A stretch of 64,000 nt of DNA, from positions 188,001 through 252,000 of the forward strand of contig JAQFVV010000113.1 in the NCBI GenBank assembly GCA_028023455.1. Direction: 5' to 3'. The notes beneath the pieces are model-generated. The model saw only the letters and a list, made by a program, of their open reading frames with translations. It had not been told where the DNA came from and searched no databases. The stretch's first letter is position 1. Each line of letters opens with the position of its first letter. The DNA comes from Epiperipatus broadwayi. Its lineage: Eukaryota > Onychophora > Udeonychophora > Euonychophora > Peripatidae. Made by a program: the position numbers and the translations under genes. Positions 1 through 12,399 of this stretch are shown here, one piece after another.

Positions 1-475
1 TGTTAATACATCAATATTGAATGTTTTTATACAATCCAAGCTGAAGAGAAAATTAGTCCAATCTGTACTTTTCACTTATAGATAGTTATTTTACATATAA
101 CTCACCGGGAGTTTTCAGTAGCTTCTACATTAATGATATTTTATTTTGTATAATTAATATAATTGTTTTGTTGTTATGATTTGTATATTCGTATTATGTT
201 TAAAATCAAAGAAATTGTGAATATAAAAACTATTTATGATAATTTCTTTTATACAAAAACACAGCTAGGCCTTAGTAGAACAAAAATGACATTTTGTATA
301 AATATATAAACTTGTGTAAATAAATAAATATTTAAAAAAATCTAAAAATTCATAAAAACTTTCTAATTATTTTGTGATTAATAATATATCATGATATGTA
401 GGTATAAACAAATGTGTATTTACTTTTCTTTGAGAAAACAATTTAGGCAGTAGAAATATGAGACTTGCTATATTA
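1..475. other. AT-rich DNA without a recognisable gene
   Basis: Only AT-rich sequence is seen here. No open frame has recognisable protein similarity and there is no clear repeat structure. Confidence 0.6.
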
Positions 476-479
476 TTAA

Positions 480-560
480 TTTAAAGCAGAGAAGGTTTGA
501 TAAACTTTGATGAAGACTCCTGGACAGTCGAAACTGTAAGGAAAATGAAGTTTTTTAAGA
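480..560 (+). repeat. PLE-like fragment with hammerhead-like motif
   Basis: Positions 507-534 read TTGATGA, one spacer A, a GACT/AGTC hairpin and GAAAC. This is the arrangement seen in the Penelope-like element at 35336-35363 and at 12428-12456. The first core base is T instead of C, so the motif is probably decayed. No protein remains were recognised next to it. It is best read as a short relic of a PLE terminal repeat. Confidence 0.45.
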
Positions 561-1478
561 AAATTTGTTTGCATTGAAGTGTATATGAAAGAAGTATTAT
601 AAGCAATATATATATATATATTATTTATTGTATGGTGAACAAGACATATAAATATTAGCAATAACAAGAGTGACAACAAGTATTTCAAATTTTAAGAAAA
701 TACAAAAACTGTTGATCTTAAGCATTTTGGATTAAAAATATTGAACTTATATAATTTTAACAACACTGTTTAGAGCTTCAATTTTTAAGAATATGACTAA
801 GTTCAAACTAGAACACTGTTCTAAAAATATAAATACAAATCAATAATATCATAAAACATCTTTTTAAAAATCAAACTAACAATATCTTAATTTTAATAAA
901 TATTAGTAAATATTTTATTACCTTCGATAGTGTACTGGAATATTGATCAAAGTTTGCCAAGACCATCTTTTATCTAAAATTACATATTTAAAATTATGTT
1001 TAACTATATAAATTATAAGTATATCAATTCTTAAATCACTAACTATTTTTGCATTTTTAAAACATTACGTCCTCTGTTACTTAATAGATAATTTGTAGAT
1101 TTCAGAAGAAGTCTGCTATGTAAGTGAAGCTATTAGATTAACTAAAATATTGTTTTAAAAGAACAAAAATAGTTGTGATTTAATAATTAGTTTAGATTAA
1201 AACAATAAAATAAAAAAGTGAATTAAATGTACTAACAAATATAAGTGATATATAAATGAAACTTTGTAAAGATAACTTGAAAAAAAGAAAAAGAAAATAC
1301 ATATTAAATGTCTTAAATTTTAACCACTTTCACTTGTGGTTTTGAGAAATTAGAACCTTCTCTGGAAATTATAAACAAAATACTAAAAAAGTAATTGCAA
1401 CAGCACACAAATTAAAAATTTAGCAAGACATTTTAAATAGGATTACTAACTGAAGGTTAGCTAAATAATAAGTTTTAT
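536..1478. other. AT-rich DNA without a recognisable gene
   Basis: Simple AT-rich sequence with no supported gene or repeat up to the family B insertion, which begins after 1495. Confidence 0.55.
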
Positions 1479-1495
1479 ATTTTGCATTTTGATAA

Positions 1496-2260
1496 CTGAA
1501 ACACAGGCTTAATATATGCCATGTGTCTATATATGTAATATAGGGTATATGAGCACAGACTTTCACATGAACCACCACTCTCCACTCTATATAATAACAC
1601 TGATACACTTGAACACATATATGCTGAAAAGACAAATAATCACCAATAAACGTATTTCATGCTAAACCAGCAATCATCATGATTGCTGGTTTAGCATGAA
1701 ATACGTATATTGGTGATTATTTGTCTTTTCAGCATATATATGTTCAAGTGTATCAGTGTTATTATATAGAGTGGAGAGTGGTGGTTCATGTGAAAGTCTG
1801 TGCTCATATACCCTATATTACATATATAGACACATGGCATATATTAAGCCTGTGTTTCAGTTATTACATTGTAGAGATGTCTGCCCAGCCTTGCATATGT
1901 ATTTAATGGATTATATCCTGTACATGTGGGGTTCAGATTGACCTGGGGTCAACATGGGTGTGATAAGAATCACGGCCTCAGGGTGATCTTCGAGCATTCC
2001 ATCATCAGATTTTCAATTGGATGGACAGTTGAAGAGTTAGAGTGTGTAGTAGATTGGAGCCAGTCCATTAAAGTATGAAGATTGTCTATCTTAATATATA
2101 TCTGAGCACTTATAGTATATATGTGTGGGAGATGATAATCTGGACTAACTGATGATTGCTGGTTTAGCATGAAATACATATATTGGTGATTATTTATCTT
2201 TTCAGCATATACGTGCTTGAGTGTATCAGTGTTATTAGATAGAGTGGAGAGTGGTGGTTC
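1496..2260 (+). mobile_element. Family B hammerhead repeat: inverted plus tandem copy
   Basis: One insertion of 765 bp flanked by an identical 17-bp direct repeat (1479-1495 and 2261-2277, beginning ATTTTGCATTTT). Inside it, 1496-1677 is the near-perfect reverse complement of 1679-1866, with centre at 1678. The plus-strand arm then runs on into a second head-to-tail unit: the motif GATTGCTGGTTTAGCATG occurs at about 1681 and again at about 2154, so the unit is about 473 bp. The left end, CTGAAACACAGG, is shared with the copy at 29044; the right ends differ. There is no protein-coding capacity. Open frames of 60-99 codons in this stretch are by-products of the inverted repeat. Confidence 0.85.
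2144..2181 (+). ncRNA. Type I hammerhead ribozyme, family B copy 1
   Basis: Seen: ACTAA (stem I, 5' strand), CTGATGA at 2149-2155, hairpin TGCT/AGCA with loop GGTTT, GAAA, a stem III of ATA/TAT with a 2-base loop, A at the cleavage position, then TTGGT closing stem I. Stem I pairs over 5 bp with one wobble. All core bases of the hammerhead consensus CUGANGA...GAAA...UH are present. One unpaired U flanks each side of stem II, a departure from the usual G-C closing pair. Activity has not been tested. Confidence 0.7.
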
Positions 2261-2280
2261 ATTTTGCATTTTGATAATTC

Positions 2281-2630
2281 CATAACAGCTTTATCAAAAC
2301 ATTGCGAAACTGAAATTATACTTCAAAATGTTTAATTTTCATTTGTAGTTAAGTTATTGATGTTTATAGTACAAGTTACTTCATCTTTTTCTGGTAATAT
2401 TACCAGAGGGTTTTTCAAGAAAAAAAAAAGGCTTGAAAAGAATGCATCTTCATGATAAGGCCATTAGAATTAAAAATGACATAATGATATAGACTTTATT
2501 GATTATTCAATATTACAATAGATGACTCTGGCTTATTCTCTCTAATGCAGGTGATGAAAGTAAGTTGAATAAGCTGAGGAAGAGTGAATAAAAAATAAAT
2601 TTTTAATATGCTTAATATGAATTTTTCTAC
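2281..2630. other. AT-rich spacer
   Basis: No gene or clear repeat seen between two family B copies. Confidence 0.5.
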
Positions 2631-2631
2631 A

Positions 2632-2885
2632 ATACAGGCTTTTTTATACCTGCAATTCTATATGTAATATATAAGGGGGCTGAACTCGGACTTTTACATG
2701 ACCCTCAAACATCCATGCTATCTCATACCACTGATACATTTGATCACACACATATTGAAAAGATAAATAATCACCAATATGTATTTTGTGCTAAACCAGC
2801 CCTCATCAGTTGGTCCAGATTATCATCTCCACACATATATACAATCAAAGCTCAGCTTATATTAAGATAGACAATCTTCATATGA
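2632..2885 (-). mobile_element. Family B relic
   Basis: A diverged copy in the orientation of the left arm of 1496-1677. It shares the ACAGGCTT-like end, the segment around the hammerhead (TTGGTCC and CTCATCAG on the plus strand) and the AGATAGACAATCTTCAT tail. On the minus strand the ribozyme core reads CTGATGA but GAAA has become AAAA. Stem I (ACCAA/TTGGT) is still complementary. No TSD was identified. Confidence 0.65.
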
Positions 2886-2889
2886 AAAT

Positions 2890-3985
2890 TTTAAAAATTT
2901 TATCATTTATCTTTTTCATATTTTTCTAGTACAACATATGATATCAAATAAAGTATTAGAACAAATATATTTCTAATATCCAGCAACAATTCTGTAGCCA
3001 GCAGCAGCAGGTGACACACGACCTACTGATCTACTAGGAAAGCAATAATAGACAATAGTATTCATATCAATAAATTAATCATGATGCCTTTTCTTAAACA
3101 TCTCATAATAGTATCATATTTAAAAAATATTATATAATTACTCAAACTTTAACATTATTATAATGATATTTTTTATTTATAAAAATAAGCATATTGACAT
3201 TAATATTAACTTTAAAAATGAACATTATATTATTTTATTCAATCTACTTCTATTTTTATTTACAAATGTATTTAATTGTCATCATAAAATCAAAAGCTAT
3301 AATTATTCTTGCCATAACTGAGTCGCATTCCATAATCTCTAGCCAATGAAGTGTTGTATTTTTGAAGAGAAAAAAAAAAACGTTTGGTTCAAATTATAAA
3401 TTTTATTTTTATTGTTATGCAACAATTTTCACAACTTCTGTTTTCTTGTATAAAAACTATTTTTTTCCATAAAATCCTCAAGATAACATTCAGCATTGTT
3501 CCTATCTGAGCAGCACTTTCACTATGCCAATAACCTATGCAATCCAGTTCTTATCCTGAATCTGATGAATCTTATTTTGCTGGTAATAAATTCCTTCGAA
3601 AAAACACTTATAATGGAAGTTTTAGGGAAAAAATCCTCAAACAATTGCTTGCGTTTTCCACAAATGATCATCTCATTAACACTATCACCCAGTATTTGTG
3701 TTTGTTTAATCCATGTTGGCAGAAGAGTTTCCATTTGTTCCATGATATTACTACATAATGTGCTCAATCTGTACATCCCTTTTATCATCCATGTGATTTT
3801 GTGATTTTTAATTCATATGTAACTCTTTTATCATTGTTTCAAATCATATCATATTAATTATTTAGGTTTTATACCATCAACTCTCATAATATTTCACCCT
3901 CATTTGAATGAGCAAGCAAAAGAAAAGAAAGTGTAGCCATTTAATAGAATTATTTATTTAATTTATGAAGGACAGCTTAACCTCT
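2890..3985. other. AT-rich DNA, no supported gene
   Basis: Contains overlapping open frames of about 70-100 codons on both strands around 3496-3804. None shows a motif I can assign. A short CAG-repeat patch lies near 3000. Confidence 0.45.
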
Positions 3986-3989
3986 TACT

Positions 3990-4700
3990 CATAGATTTAA
4001 ACCTCGCTCATATTATTTTGATGTACATTTGAAGTAAAATGCCAAGAATTTTAGTTTCAAATTTTATCATTTTAGTGCCAGTATTTAGCAGAGTTTTCTT
4101 TTTCATAAGTATATCAGAATTGATTTATGACTTGAGTATATTGGAAATAAAATATAAAAAATAATTTTATATTTAATTATTCTGGTGTGATGTTTAAATA
4201 ATGTTTTCTTTTCCATAAGCATATCAGAATTGACTGGTAATGTGTGTGTATTTGAAGTAAAATACCAAAAAGTTAATTTCATACTTAGTTATCTTAGTAT
4301 ATTTACTGAGGCTATAACCTCGATAATATGCGTATAAAATGTGATAGTAGGGACCTCTACAGGTGTTTTAACCACAAGCTCCCTACTATCACATTTTATA
4401 TGCATATTATCGAGGTTATAGCCTCAGTAAATATTACTTACGTAATCAATGTGCATTTAATAAATTTATAATTATCTTAGTATAGTATTATAATATTTCT
4501 GTGTCATATGTTTATCAGAATTGACTGATAGCTTGAGTAAATTTTGTAAGTAAAATATCAAGAAGTTTAGTTTCGTGTTATTATTTTAATACTAGCATTA
4601 TAATGTTTCTTTTATAAGACTATCAGAATGCACTGATAGCTGGCATATGTTAAAACAAAATATACAAAGTTTATTTTTATGTTATTTATTTTCATGTAGA
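3990..4700 (+). repeat. Short tandem array of ~125-bp units
   Basis: Diverged copies of a unit built around TATCAGAATTGACTGATAG, then a TTTGAAGTAAAATACCAA segment and a TTTAGTTTCAT-like segment, occur head to tail about four times (near 4020, 4110, 4220 and 4500-4640). One unit is interrupted by the foldback insertion at 4302-4471. It looks like a small degenerate satellite. Confidence 0.6.
4302..4471. mobile_element. 170-bp foldback element with 13-bp TSD
   Basis: Arms of about 53 bp (4301-4353 and 4380-4432) are reverse complements with few mismatches, around a 26-base spacer. The identical 13-mer TTATCTTAGTATA lies at 4289-4301 and 4472-4484 and reads as a TSD. Removing the insert restores a tandem-repeat unit of normal length. 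No coding capacity. Confidence 0.7.
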
Positions 4701-7700
4701 CTGTTTAATCCTTGATGTTGGAATTATTCCCAAAATATGTATGCGTGTAAACTAGAAAATCAAATGTTTACTTAATTATCTTATAATAAATGTTTTATTT
4801 ATTTAAAGCTTTGTCCAGTATTCTTCTTTGACATGCATTCGCGTTCTATATTTCCACACACTTACATATCCAATATGATATGATTGCACTACTCCATAAT
4901 TTAATGATGAACATGTTCAGATCTGATGATGTTGCTTTTCCTGATCCAAACACTATATGAAATGTTTGATTATTTAATGATTCTCTGAAAAGTTTATTAC
5001 TCAGTTATTATTTAGACAATAATCGAAATCAAAATGCACCCTATTTTTTTATTATCTAATTACCATTATTTTATTAGAATAATGCTTAATTTGTGCCATT
5101 ACTTTTATAATAGTAATTAGTAGTTTTTGGAAAGTATAGATGTAAAATTAAGCTATGCAATAAATTAATTCCCTGAGATATTCACTTATTATTTAAATTA
5201 GACATTAATTCAGTTACTTAGTTTAAATTACTGTACAATTAAAAGTTAAGTAATGTTATATTTTATTTTGTATTTAACTCTAACCATACAGTATAGTTAA
5301 TCAGCATTACATCTTTATTTTATTAATTTAATTTTATCATACAATAGAGGTTGTTCAATGCATGTGGATGATGGGAGGAGATGAAGTATAGACTATAACT
5401 TGTCAATTTAAATGGTAGAACTTTATCAATTCCAATTACTTATTTATTTTAAAACTTAATAGATGTTTTTTTCCTATTAACCATAAGGTTTCCTCCCATA
5501 TCTAATATACATTTTACACCTTATAGATCTCTGTAACTCATCTGAACTAAGCTGAGGTAGGACAGCATTTTAAGCCTCATTAATAATTTAAAGCGAGATC
5601 AGATTAGTAGTTTATTCTATGATCAATAGAATTGGGGCCCCCAGGTATTGAGGGTGTCACCAGATCACTATATATCTGGAAAATTTGTTCACTGTGATCA
5701 AAGGTGGATGATGATGATGGTTTACACTGATTAGACCCAGGGAGACAACAAGAGATCTTAACTATTGTTCAGACAATTGAGAAAATGAAACACATAGACA
5801 AATGTCAGCCAAAATAATTTAAACTAATTTGAAAATTTTATTAAATTTAATAAACAAAATAAAGTAAACCTAGCAAACAGAATATGAAAGTTTGACCTAG
5901 ATTTTTATAAGCATATTCAACAGAGAGTGTATATGAGTTCTGCAAATATTAAAACATTAAAAGCTTTGGCAGGAAGGTTCATTCTCTCATCTACAATTTA
6001 AAAGGAAATTAATAGTATGTTCCTGCTGGCAATTTATAAAAGAACAACAATTCTAGTTTCCTAATTCAGAGATAAAAAAAACAGTATGGTCTTGTAGGAA
6101 ATTAATGAACAGTGCAAGACGAGCATTCTCTAGAACATTGGAACTAGAGACATCATATTGTCTGCAGGATAGCTTGTGATGTACCATGTTCAAGGCAATT
6201 CACAGTTAATTTCACATACAAGACGAGACAAACATAAAGAATGATTATGATGTTACATAATCTAGAAAAGAAGAAATGAAATCTCCAACTAACAGAAAAA
6301 CTAGAATAACAAACACAATAAACTGCCAGCCAAAAAATTTATGGTTTAATTTCATTAAAATAAAAGAGGAAAAGGTAATCTAAATGAAATTATGAAGGTC
6401 CACCAAAGCATTTAGCAGGAGTTAGTAATAACAAAGAAGGCATAGTAAGCATATAAAATATCTCACAATACACTCCCCAATAAATAAAATTGAAAACAAA
6501 CTCGGAATCTTAAAACTAAGATTCCAAGACCCACTATAATTACAAAGAAAAGCAAACACATATAATAATTATGAGATTAAATAACTGGTAAAACTTTATA
6601 TAACAAATTTATTTGTAGATTGAGTGGAGATTTAAATAGAGATTTATATACCCTGGAAAGAATAAGAAATATTTTATCTTATGGTAAAGCAGAGTCAATG
6701 GAGTTTTTCACAGAGTGTGCACAGTTATTTTGAGTTCAAATTTTTAGGTGGCTCTCTTTCTTCATGGTGGCAGGTGTAAAGGCATATTTTGGGATCCTTT
6801 TTACTTCAGACTTTCATGGCATGATGGGAAGAACAGCTTGGAATCAGGAGTTTATCTTTAGGTAAGTTAGCAAGGCATGTTGTAGGTTTGAATACACATA
6901 GCAGTGAATTTAGACAACTTGTGAAAGCAAACTTTAAGCAAAAAAATATGTCCGGACTGACAACACAGCACAAATCTCAACAGGCTAATATCTATGCATG
7001 ATAATCAATAGCAGAATTATAAAAAGCTGAATCAATCACTTTCAAGCAGCATTAGTTTGGTCAAGCCAAGAATAAAAATGTCTGAAATTTTTGGGGTTAT
7101 TTATATCCTCTCTATATCTCCTGTGTAATCTTTCTTGTTTTTCAATTATAAGACTTAGCCCAGGGCAAATCTTTATCTCCCACTCAACCTTAATTAAGAA
7201 TTCTAACCAGGGATTACCTTATAGAAAAAAAAAACAATACAAAATTAAATCCACTTTTTAAATTAAACTAAAAATGGATTGTAATTAAAATAAATGAAAC
7301 AGGAATGAAATTAACTTTCCAAAATTAAAAGCTTTTTCTAAAAAAAAAAAAAAAAAAAACAAAGATTAAAACTTTCAACTTGGAATGTTTTTACAATTTG
7401 ATTTTAAAAAATAAAATAAGTGTCAGAAGAACTTATTTCAAATTAACAAATAAAATCTGTTGAAGGCAAAATTTAAAATTACACGTATGTGCTATGTGCG
7501 CTATCCTATAAAACTTTTAAATAACTTTATAAAAATTTAAAGGGATCTTTAAATTGGATACAGCATCTGGTTCGATATATATATATAGATAAATTATTTT
7601 TTGGGTAAAACCATGTATTATTTTCTATTATATACCATATTATTATACCATTTTATTATATATATGTAATTATCCACCTTTCTAAAAGGGAATAAAATAA

Positions 7701-8630
7701 ATACTTCAATAGCTTTTTACTCTGAAGTTTGTAAGATGTTTCAACATCAGAAATGTCTGAACTTGAATTGATCCAAAACATTACACTCTAAAATTGATAC
7801 CCTATCAGGGCATTAAACCACTCAGGGGCAGAAAAAAAAAATTAACATATTTTTAACAATAATTTTTTTATGGAATATTATTACAGTATTTTAGTGAGGC
7901 AGTTGAAGAGTAGTTTAAAAAAATTAAAGGTATTATTTTTTAATAACTTCAGATATGTTATTTTTTTAAAGTTAAAATTTGCCATTTCATTTTTTTTGAA
8001 ATAATGTTTTTATTTTGTTAGATATGATCTTTTACAACATTAAATTAGACATTTAATTGCATTTCAAACAATACTTTACCTGAAAACAAAAGTTTATTTT
8101 ATTTTAATGCATTTTCTATTCATTCATTGAAGTTTGTGCCACGTAAAAACACTTTTTTGTACAAAGAGAAAGAGAGAAAAAAGCCATATTTATTTAATCA
8201 TAATAATATCTGTAATGTAATAAGCAAAATAATTTGAACTGTAATATTTATAATTACATAAAAAATAACGAAGACCAGATTTAATTTGTATATACTTATA
8301 AGTTTGCAAATGAATAATTGTATAGTGAGAGCTTATTATAAATAGGCAAATCATACAGCCATTACCCAGAAATTTATATAATAGAAATGATAGACATGTG
8401 TAGGGTTCATCACTTTATCATTACATTTAATCCACAGGTATAGAACTTGAATCAAATACCGAACTTTGATAACACTTATTCCTTGCTTAAAGTATTCTGG
8501 CAACTAAATTTTAGAACATTATAAACTTTAATGCACTCATACTTCAGTATTATCATATTATTTTTAAACAAAATTACTATTTTAAACATTTAAAAAAAAG
8601 CCAATTAAAAAAGACTAACATCTTTATTGC
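4700..8630. other. Long AT-rich stretch with no supported gene
   Basis: No protein motif or RNA gene seen. The part at about 5530-5760 is less AT-rich and includes GGGGCCCCCAGG, but has no sustained open frame. Several poly(A) tracts (for example near 7340 and 7830) may be old retroelement tails. A short SINE-like head may lie at 7795-7830 (minus strand). Confidence 0.45.
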
Positions 8631-8631
8631 T

Positions 8632-8735
8632 TAGGAGTTCATATGAAGTTCAAGTGAGCACCAGAATCGATCTTGGGACTGCCCAGTCCTAAATTGGACA
8701 CTCTACAACTGTGCTAAACCACGCAGAGGAGCAAT
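8632..8735 (-). mobile_element. tRNA-derived SINE, family 1
   Basis: The minus strand reads TGGTTTAGCACAGTTGTAGAG, an A-box-like stretch, and then AGATCGATTCTGG, a B-box-like stretch, at the spacing expected of a tRNA-derived pol III promoter. The 3' part (TTGAACTTCATATGAACTCC) and an AATAAA-like end are shared with the copies at 15085 and 39090. The head has too many tRNA mismatches to be a functional tRNA gene. Confidence 0.6.
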
Positions 8736-9119
8736 ATAAATTCATTAAGGCTCAAAAATTTCTTTATTGTATATATGTACACAAAAATTATTGTGCTTAA
8801 TCTTCAGAATTTATAGTATATATTTGTAAGTACTAATCAAAATTACCTCAAATTCACAACTCAAGCAGACTAGCCAAGAAAATAAATTCTAAAACACTAC
8901 CAATGGTTTTACTCCTACAAGCAAACTTCTCAACTATAAAGAACTACAAAATAGCAACATATTTAAATTAAGCAATACCTACAATTCCACTTATTTCCCA
9001 TACAAATCTTTAGTATTAAAAGAACTTTTAAATAAGTTAATTGCTTTAGAATCATAAATTTTTAATAATAAAGATTCTTTAATTATTTTTATTTCATTTC
9101 TCTCAAAGAAGATCTTAGC

Positions 9120-10600
9120 TTCATAAAAATTAATCATCATCATCAACCATTATTAATCCACTGTAGGATGAAGGTCTCTCCAAGTTCAATCCATCTTCTC
9201 CGATCTTTAGCTTCTCTTCTTCACATCACCCCTGCACACTTTCTTATTTCATCCATCCATCTTAAATGTGGTCTCTTTCTGGGTCTTTTACAATCTTTTG
9301 AATCCAGTTTAAGATTTCAATTGTCTATCTATTATCATCTCTTCTAGCAATATGTCCAGCCCAACTCCACTTCAGTCTTTTAATTTTTTCAATGAAGTCA
9401 GTAATACCTGTTTGTTCTCTTACTGCGATTTTGATCTCTTCTTCTTACTCCCAACATGCATCTCTCCATACTTCTTTGAGTGGTCTGAATACTCTGTATT
9501 GCTCTTCTACTAAATATCTAAGTATCAGATCCATAAGTAAGAACTGGTAAAACACATTTATTAAAAACCTTCCTTTTCAAACATATAGGCAATTTCCTTT
9601 TAGTATCAAGTTATTTCTATCAAAAGCACTCAAACCAAGTTTAATTCTATGATTAATTTCATCCATTATGTTTCCATCTGTATTAATAATCTGACCAAAG
9701 TATTTGTAACTGTTAACTTCTTCTGACTCATCATAATCAATCTTTATTTTCTTATTTTGAGAAAATCCATTAAACATTATTTTAATCTTTTTAACATTTA
9801 TCTTTAATTTTACATTCATACTTTCATCTGATAACTCCTGAAACATTTCATGCAGCTTTAAAGCATTATTTGCAAAAAAAAAAAAATACATCATTATCTG
9901 CAAAATCTAAATGACTAAAATAATCTCCATTAATTTTTACTCCTTTAGCTTCCCATTTTAATCCACAAAATACTTCTTGCAGCACTGCTGTAAAACGTTT
10001 TGGAGATATGGAGTCACTTTGTCTTACACCATTCTCAATGTTGACTTTCCCAGTATCATTATGTAATCTAATTGTTGCTGTTGCATTTTTATAAATATTC
10101 TTTAAAAATATGACAATATCCTGGATCTATACCTTGATGATCCAATGCTTTAATCACTGAAGAAATGTTTCTAGAATCAAATGCCTTTTCATAATCCACA
10201 AATCCAAAGCATAATGGCAACTCATATTCATTTGTCCTTTCTATAACTACTCTCAATACCTGGATATGATCTACTGTACTAAAACCACTTTTAAATCCAG
10301 CTTGTTCTCTTGGTTGGTGGAAATCCAATGTTCTCTGTAGATGAGTTGTAATTATCTTGGTAATTTTTTTTATATAAGCTGATAAAAGGCTGATAGGTCT
10401 GTAATTTATAGTGTGACCAATATCTTTTTCATGGATATACAAAGCAGAACTAAGATATTTAATTCTCATCCTACTTTTATATTTCTTTATTTTTTCATTT
10501 AAGCTCAAACTACTCTGAACCATATATACCTTCTCACAAAAACAAGGGATAACATACACTACTCCAGGAATAGTCTTTCTATCAAAATATCAAATATAAT
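9120..10600 (-). pseudogene. RTE-type LINE relic: reverse transcriptase
   Basis: The minus-strand translation shows the reverse transcriptase of an RTE-clade LINE. From the 5' side at 10560 it has NYRPISLLSAYIK, QPREQAGFKSGFSTVDHI and the catalytic first aspartate segment FVDYEKAFDS (about 10170-10430). Then come an FTAVLQEVFCGLKWEAKGVK segment, the FAD box with extra bases (FADNDV at a poly-T run near 9890), the SYKYFGQIINTDGN and HRIKLGLSAFDRNNLIL segments (9580-9800), and a decayed C-terminal region to about 9170. The 3' end carries an ATC/GAT-rich tail (9133-9146). The 5' end is truncated, so the endonuclease domain is missing. Frameshifts split the frame into pieces at 10089-10559 and 9577-9903. 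It is a close relative of 47164-48380. Confidence 0.85.
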
Positions 10601-11220
10601 TTTCTTGGAATCTATACATTTTGTATCATTCCAAAAGATTTTTGATTTTATTAGAGAACAAGGTTTTTGATTACTTCTGTAGCATCACTTCTTAATTATG
10701 ACTGAATCTCATAATTCTCATTTAAATGAACCAAAAGTATTAAAAGTAACTTTAAGCAAGTTCAGAATTATGTAAACATGTGAAAAAAATCTCATTTAAA
10801 ATTATGAATAGATTCAACTCCATCATTTTTCAAAGAAATCTGATTATGTCACATTGTTATAAAAAGATAAATTTGAAAGCTGCTAATAATAAGATGCACC
10901 TGCAAGTTTAAATGTACATAGATCTCATAGTATAGTGATAACAAATTGGTTTGTCATTTATATGACATGAATCCAGGATGGGTATAACATCAAATTATTT
11001 TTTATGATTTTATATTAACTTGCCCTGACTGTGTTTCTGTCAGGATGTTCACATTTAAACATTTTTAGCAATGAAAGAAAAGTTGTTCCTATTTAAAATT
11101 CAAACTCACACCTTTGCACTTCTCAGGAAAAATTCTTACCAACTGAGACAACAGAAATATTGTGCTTGTAGAGTAAAATTTTGTTAATATTCATTTAACA
11201 CATGTTTAATTAATTGAAAG
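10600..11220. other. AT-rich DNA without a recognisable gene
   Basis: Nothing recognised between the RTE relic and the SINE. Confidence 0.5.
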
Positions 11221-11225
11221 TAGTC

Positions 11226-11335
11226 AAGCATTGGTGGCTGAGAGATCAGCACAGCTGCCTTACAAGCAGTTGTCCCGGGTTTGCGGGTTCGCTTCCTGGC
11301 CAATGCTTTGACACATGAAAAAAAAAAATTAAAAG
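11226..11335 (+). mobile_element. tRNA-like SINE with poly(A) tail
   Basis: The sequence contains GGTGGCTGAGAGATCAGC (A-box side, like a class II tRNA of the Ser/Leu type) and GCGGGTTCGCTTCC (B-box side), followed by TTTGACACATG and a poly(A)-rich run at about 11319. It resembles the minus-strand SINEs at 41874 and 58725. It is too diverged in the acceptor stem to call a tRNA gene. Confidence 0.6.
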
Positions 11336-11577
11336 TAAATATTTTGTGAAAAAATAATACTGTATAAAAAAAGGTTAAAGAATTAATTAAAAAGTCAATA
11401 CATAAATATTTTTATATAGTAGACAATCACATGATACTTAAATTTAGAATTTGTTTGGTAAAGTGCATTTTTTATTTTCATGTCTTATTATAAAATTATA
11501 ACTTTTGTCAGATTTTTTTTGTAGTTTTAATCATTTTTAAAAATAATATGTAAATATAATTAAAAAATAAAAAATAA

Positions 11578-11995
11578 TATTAATAACACTTTTTTTAAAT
11601 AATGTTTTTATGTACATAGCTGATTAAAAAGTAAAAAATAACAAAGAAATAAATTAAAGTAATCCACCTCTTGGCTACTTTGCCATTCTTGGAAAATAGC
11701 AGAGATCTTAAGAATCTAGACTTGTTATAAAACAATTGGAAATTTCAGGAATAGTGGCATTTTATAAAAGCATTTGAGGCTCAAATAAATCATAAATATG
11801 AGAAAGGCCTCAAATGCTTTTATAAAATGACAGTATTCCTGCAATTTCTAATTTATAACAAATCTAGATTCTTAAGATCTCTGATAATTTTTAAGAATGG
11901 AAAATTAACCAAGAGGTGAATTACTTTGTTGATTATTTTGTTATTTTGTACTCTTTACTCAGCTATTTACACAAAAGTGTTATTTTAAAAACGTT
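11578..11995. mobile_element. ~420-bp foldback element
   Basis: Two arms of about 205 bp (roughly 11578-11785 and 11806-11995) are reverse complements with scattered mismatches and small indels, around a spacer of about 20 bases. The ends read AATAACACTTTT inward. Shared internal landmarks are ATCTTAAGAATCTAGA and GCATTTGAGGC. It is probably a MITE-like or foldback element. I could not fix its TSD. Confidence 0.65.
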
Positions 11996-12256
11996 TTTTT
12001 ATATATTATTATTTTTTAGGTTCTAATCAGACTTAGGATATTTTAAAAGACAATCACTTCTGGGAAATGTGAATCTAGTGACTCTTACCTAGATAGAAAA
12101 ATAAGAGTGGAAAAATACTCTATATCCACTACTCAGAAACTGACAAGCCTCACAACCAATAATTTTTTTTTTCAAGAAGTATAACTTCTCTTTCTTATTG
12201 CATTGCTAAATGTATACCATATAATACTAAAGTGTCCAAATAAAGGGGATAAGAAA

Positions 12257-12336
<80 letters not shown>
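12257..12336 (+). repeat. (AAT)n microsatellite
   Basis: About 26 uninterrupted AAT/TAA trinucleotides. Confidence 0.95.
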
Positions 12337-12337
<1 letters not shown>

Positions 12338-12399
12338 TAAAATAAAAAGATATTATAAGGTGTATATATATATAGAATGTAAACTATATGTTCATGTAT

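Noticed and set aside
1420-2269. Open frames of 60-99 codons on both strands, nearly identical to each other
   Set aside because: They are the same DNA read through the arms of the family B inverted and tandem repeat; there is no protein motif.
3496-3804. Overlapping frames of 73-102 codons on both strands
   Set aside because: They mask one another, and none shows a motif I can assign to a family. A transposase scrap was considered but not supported.
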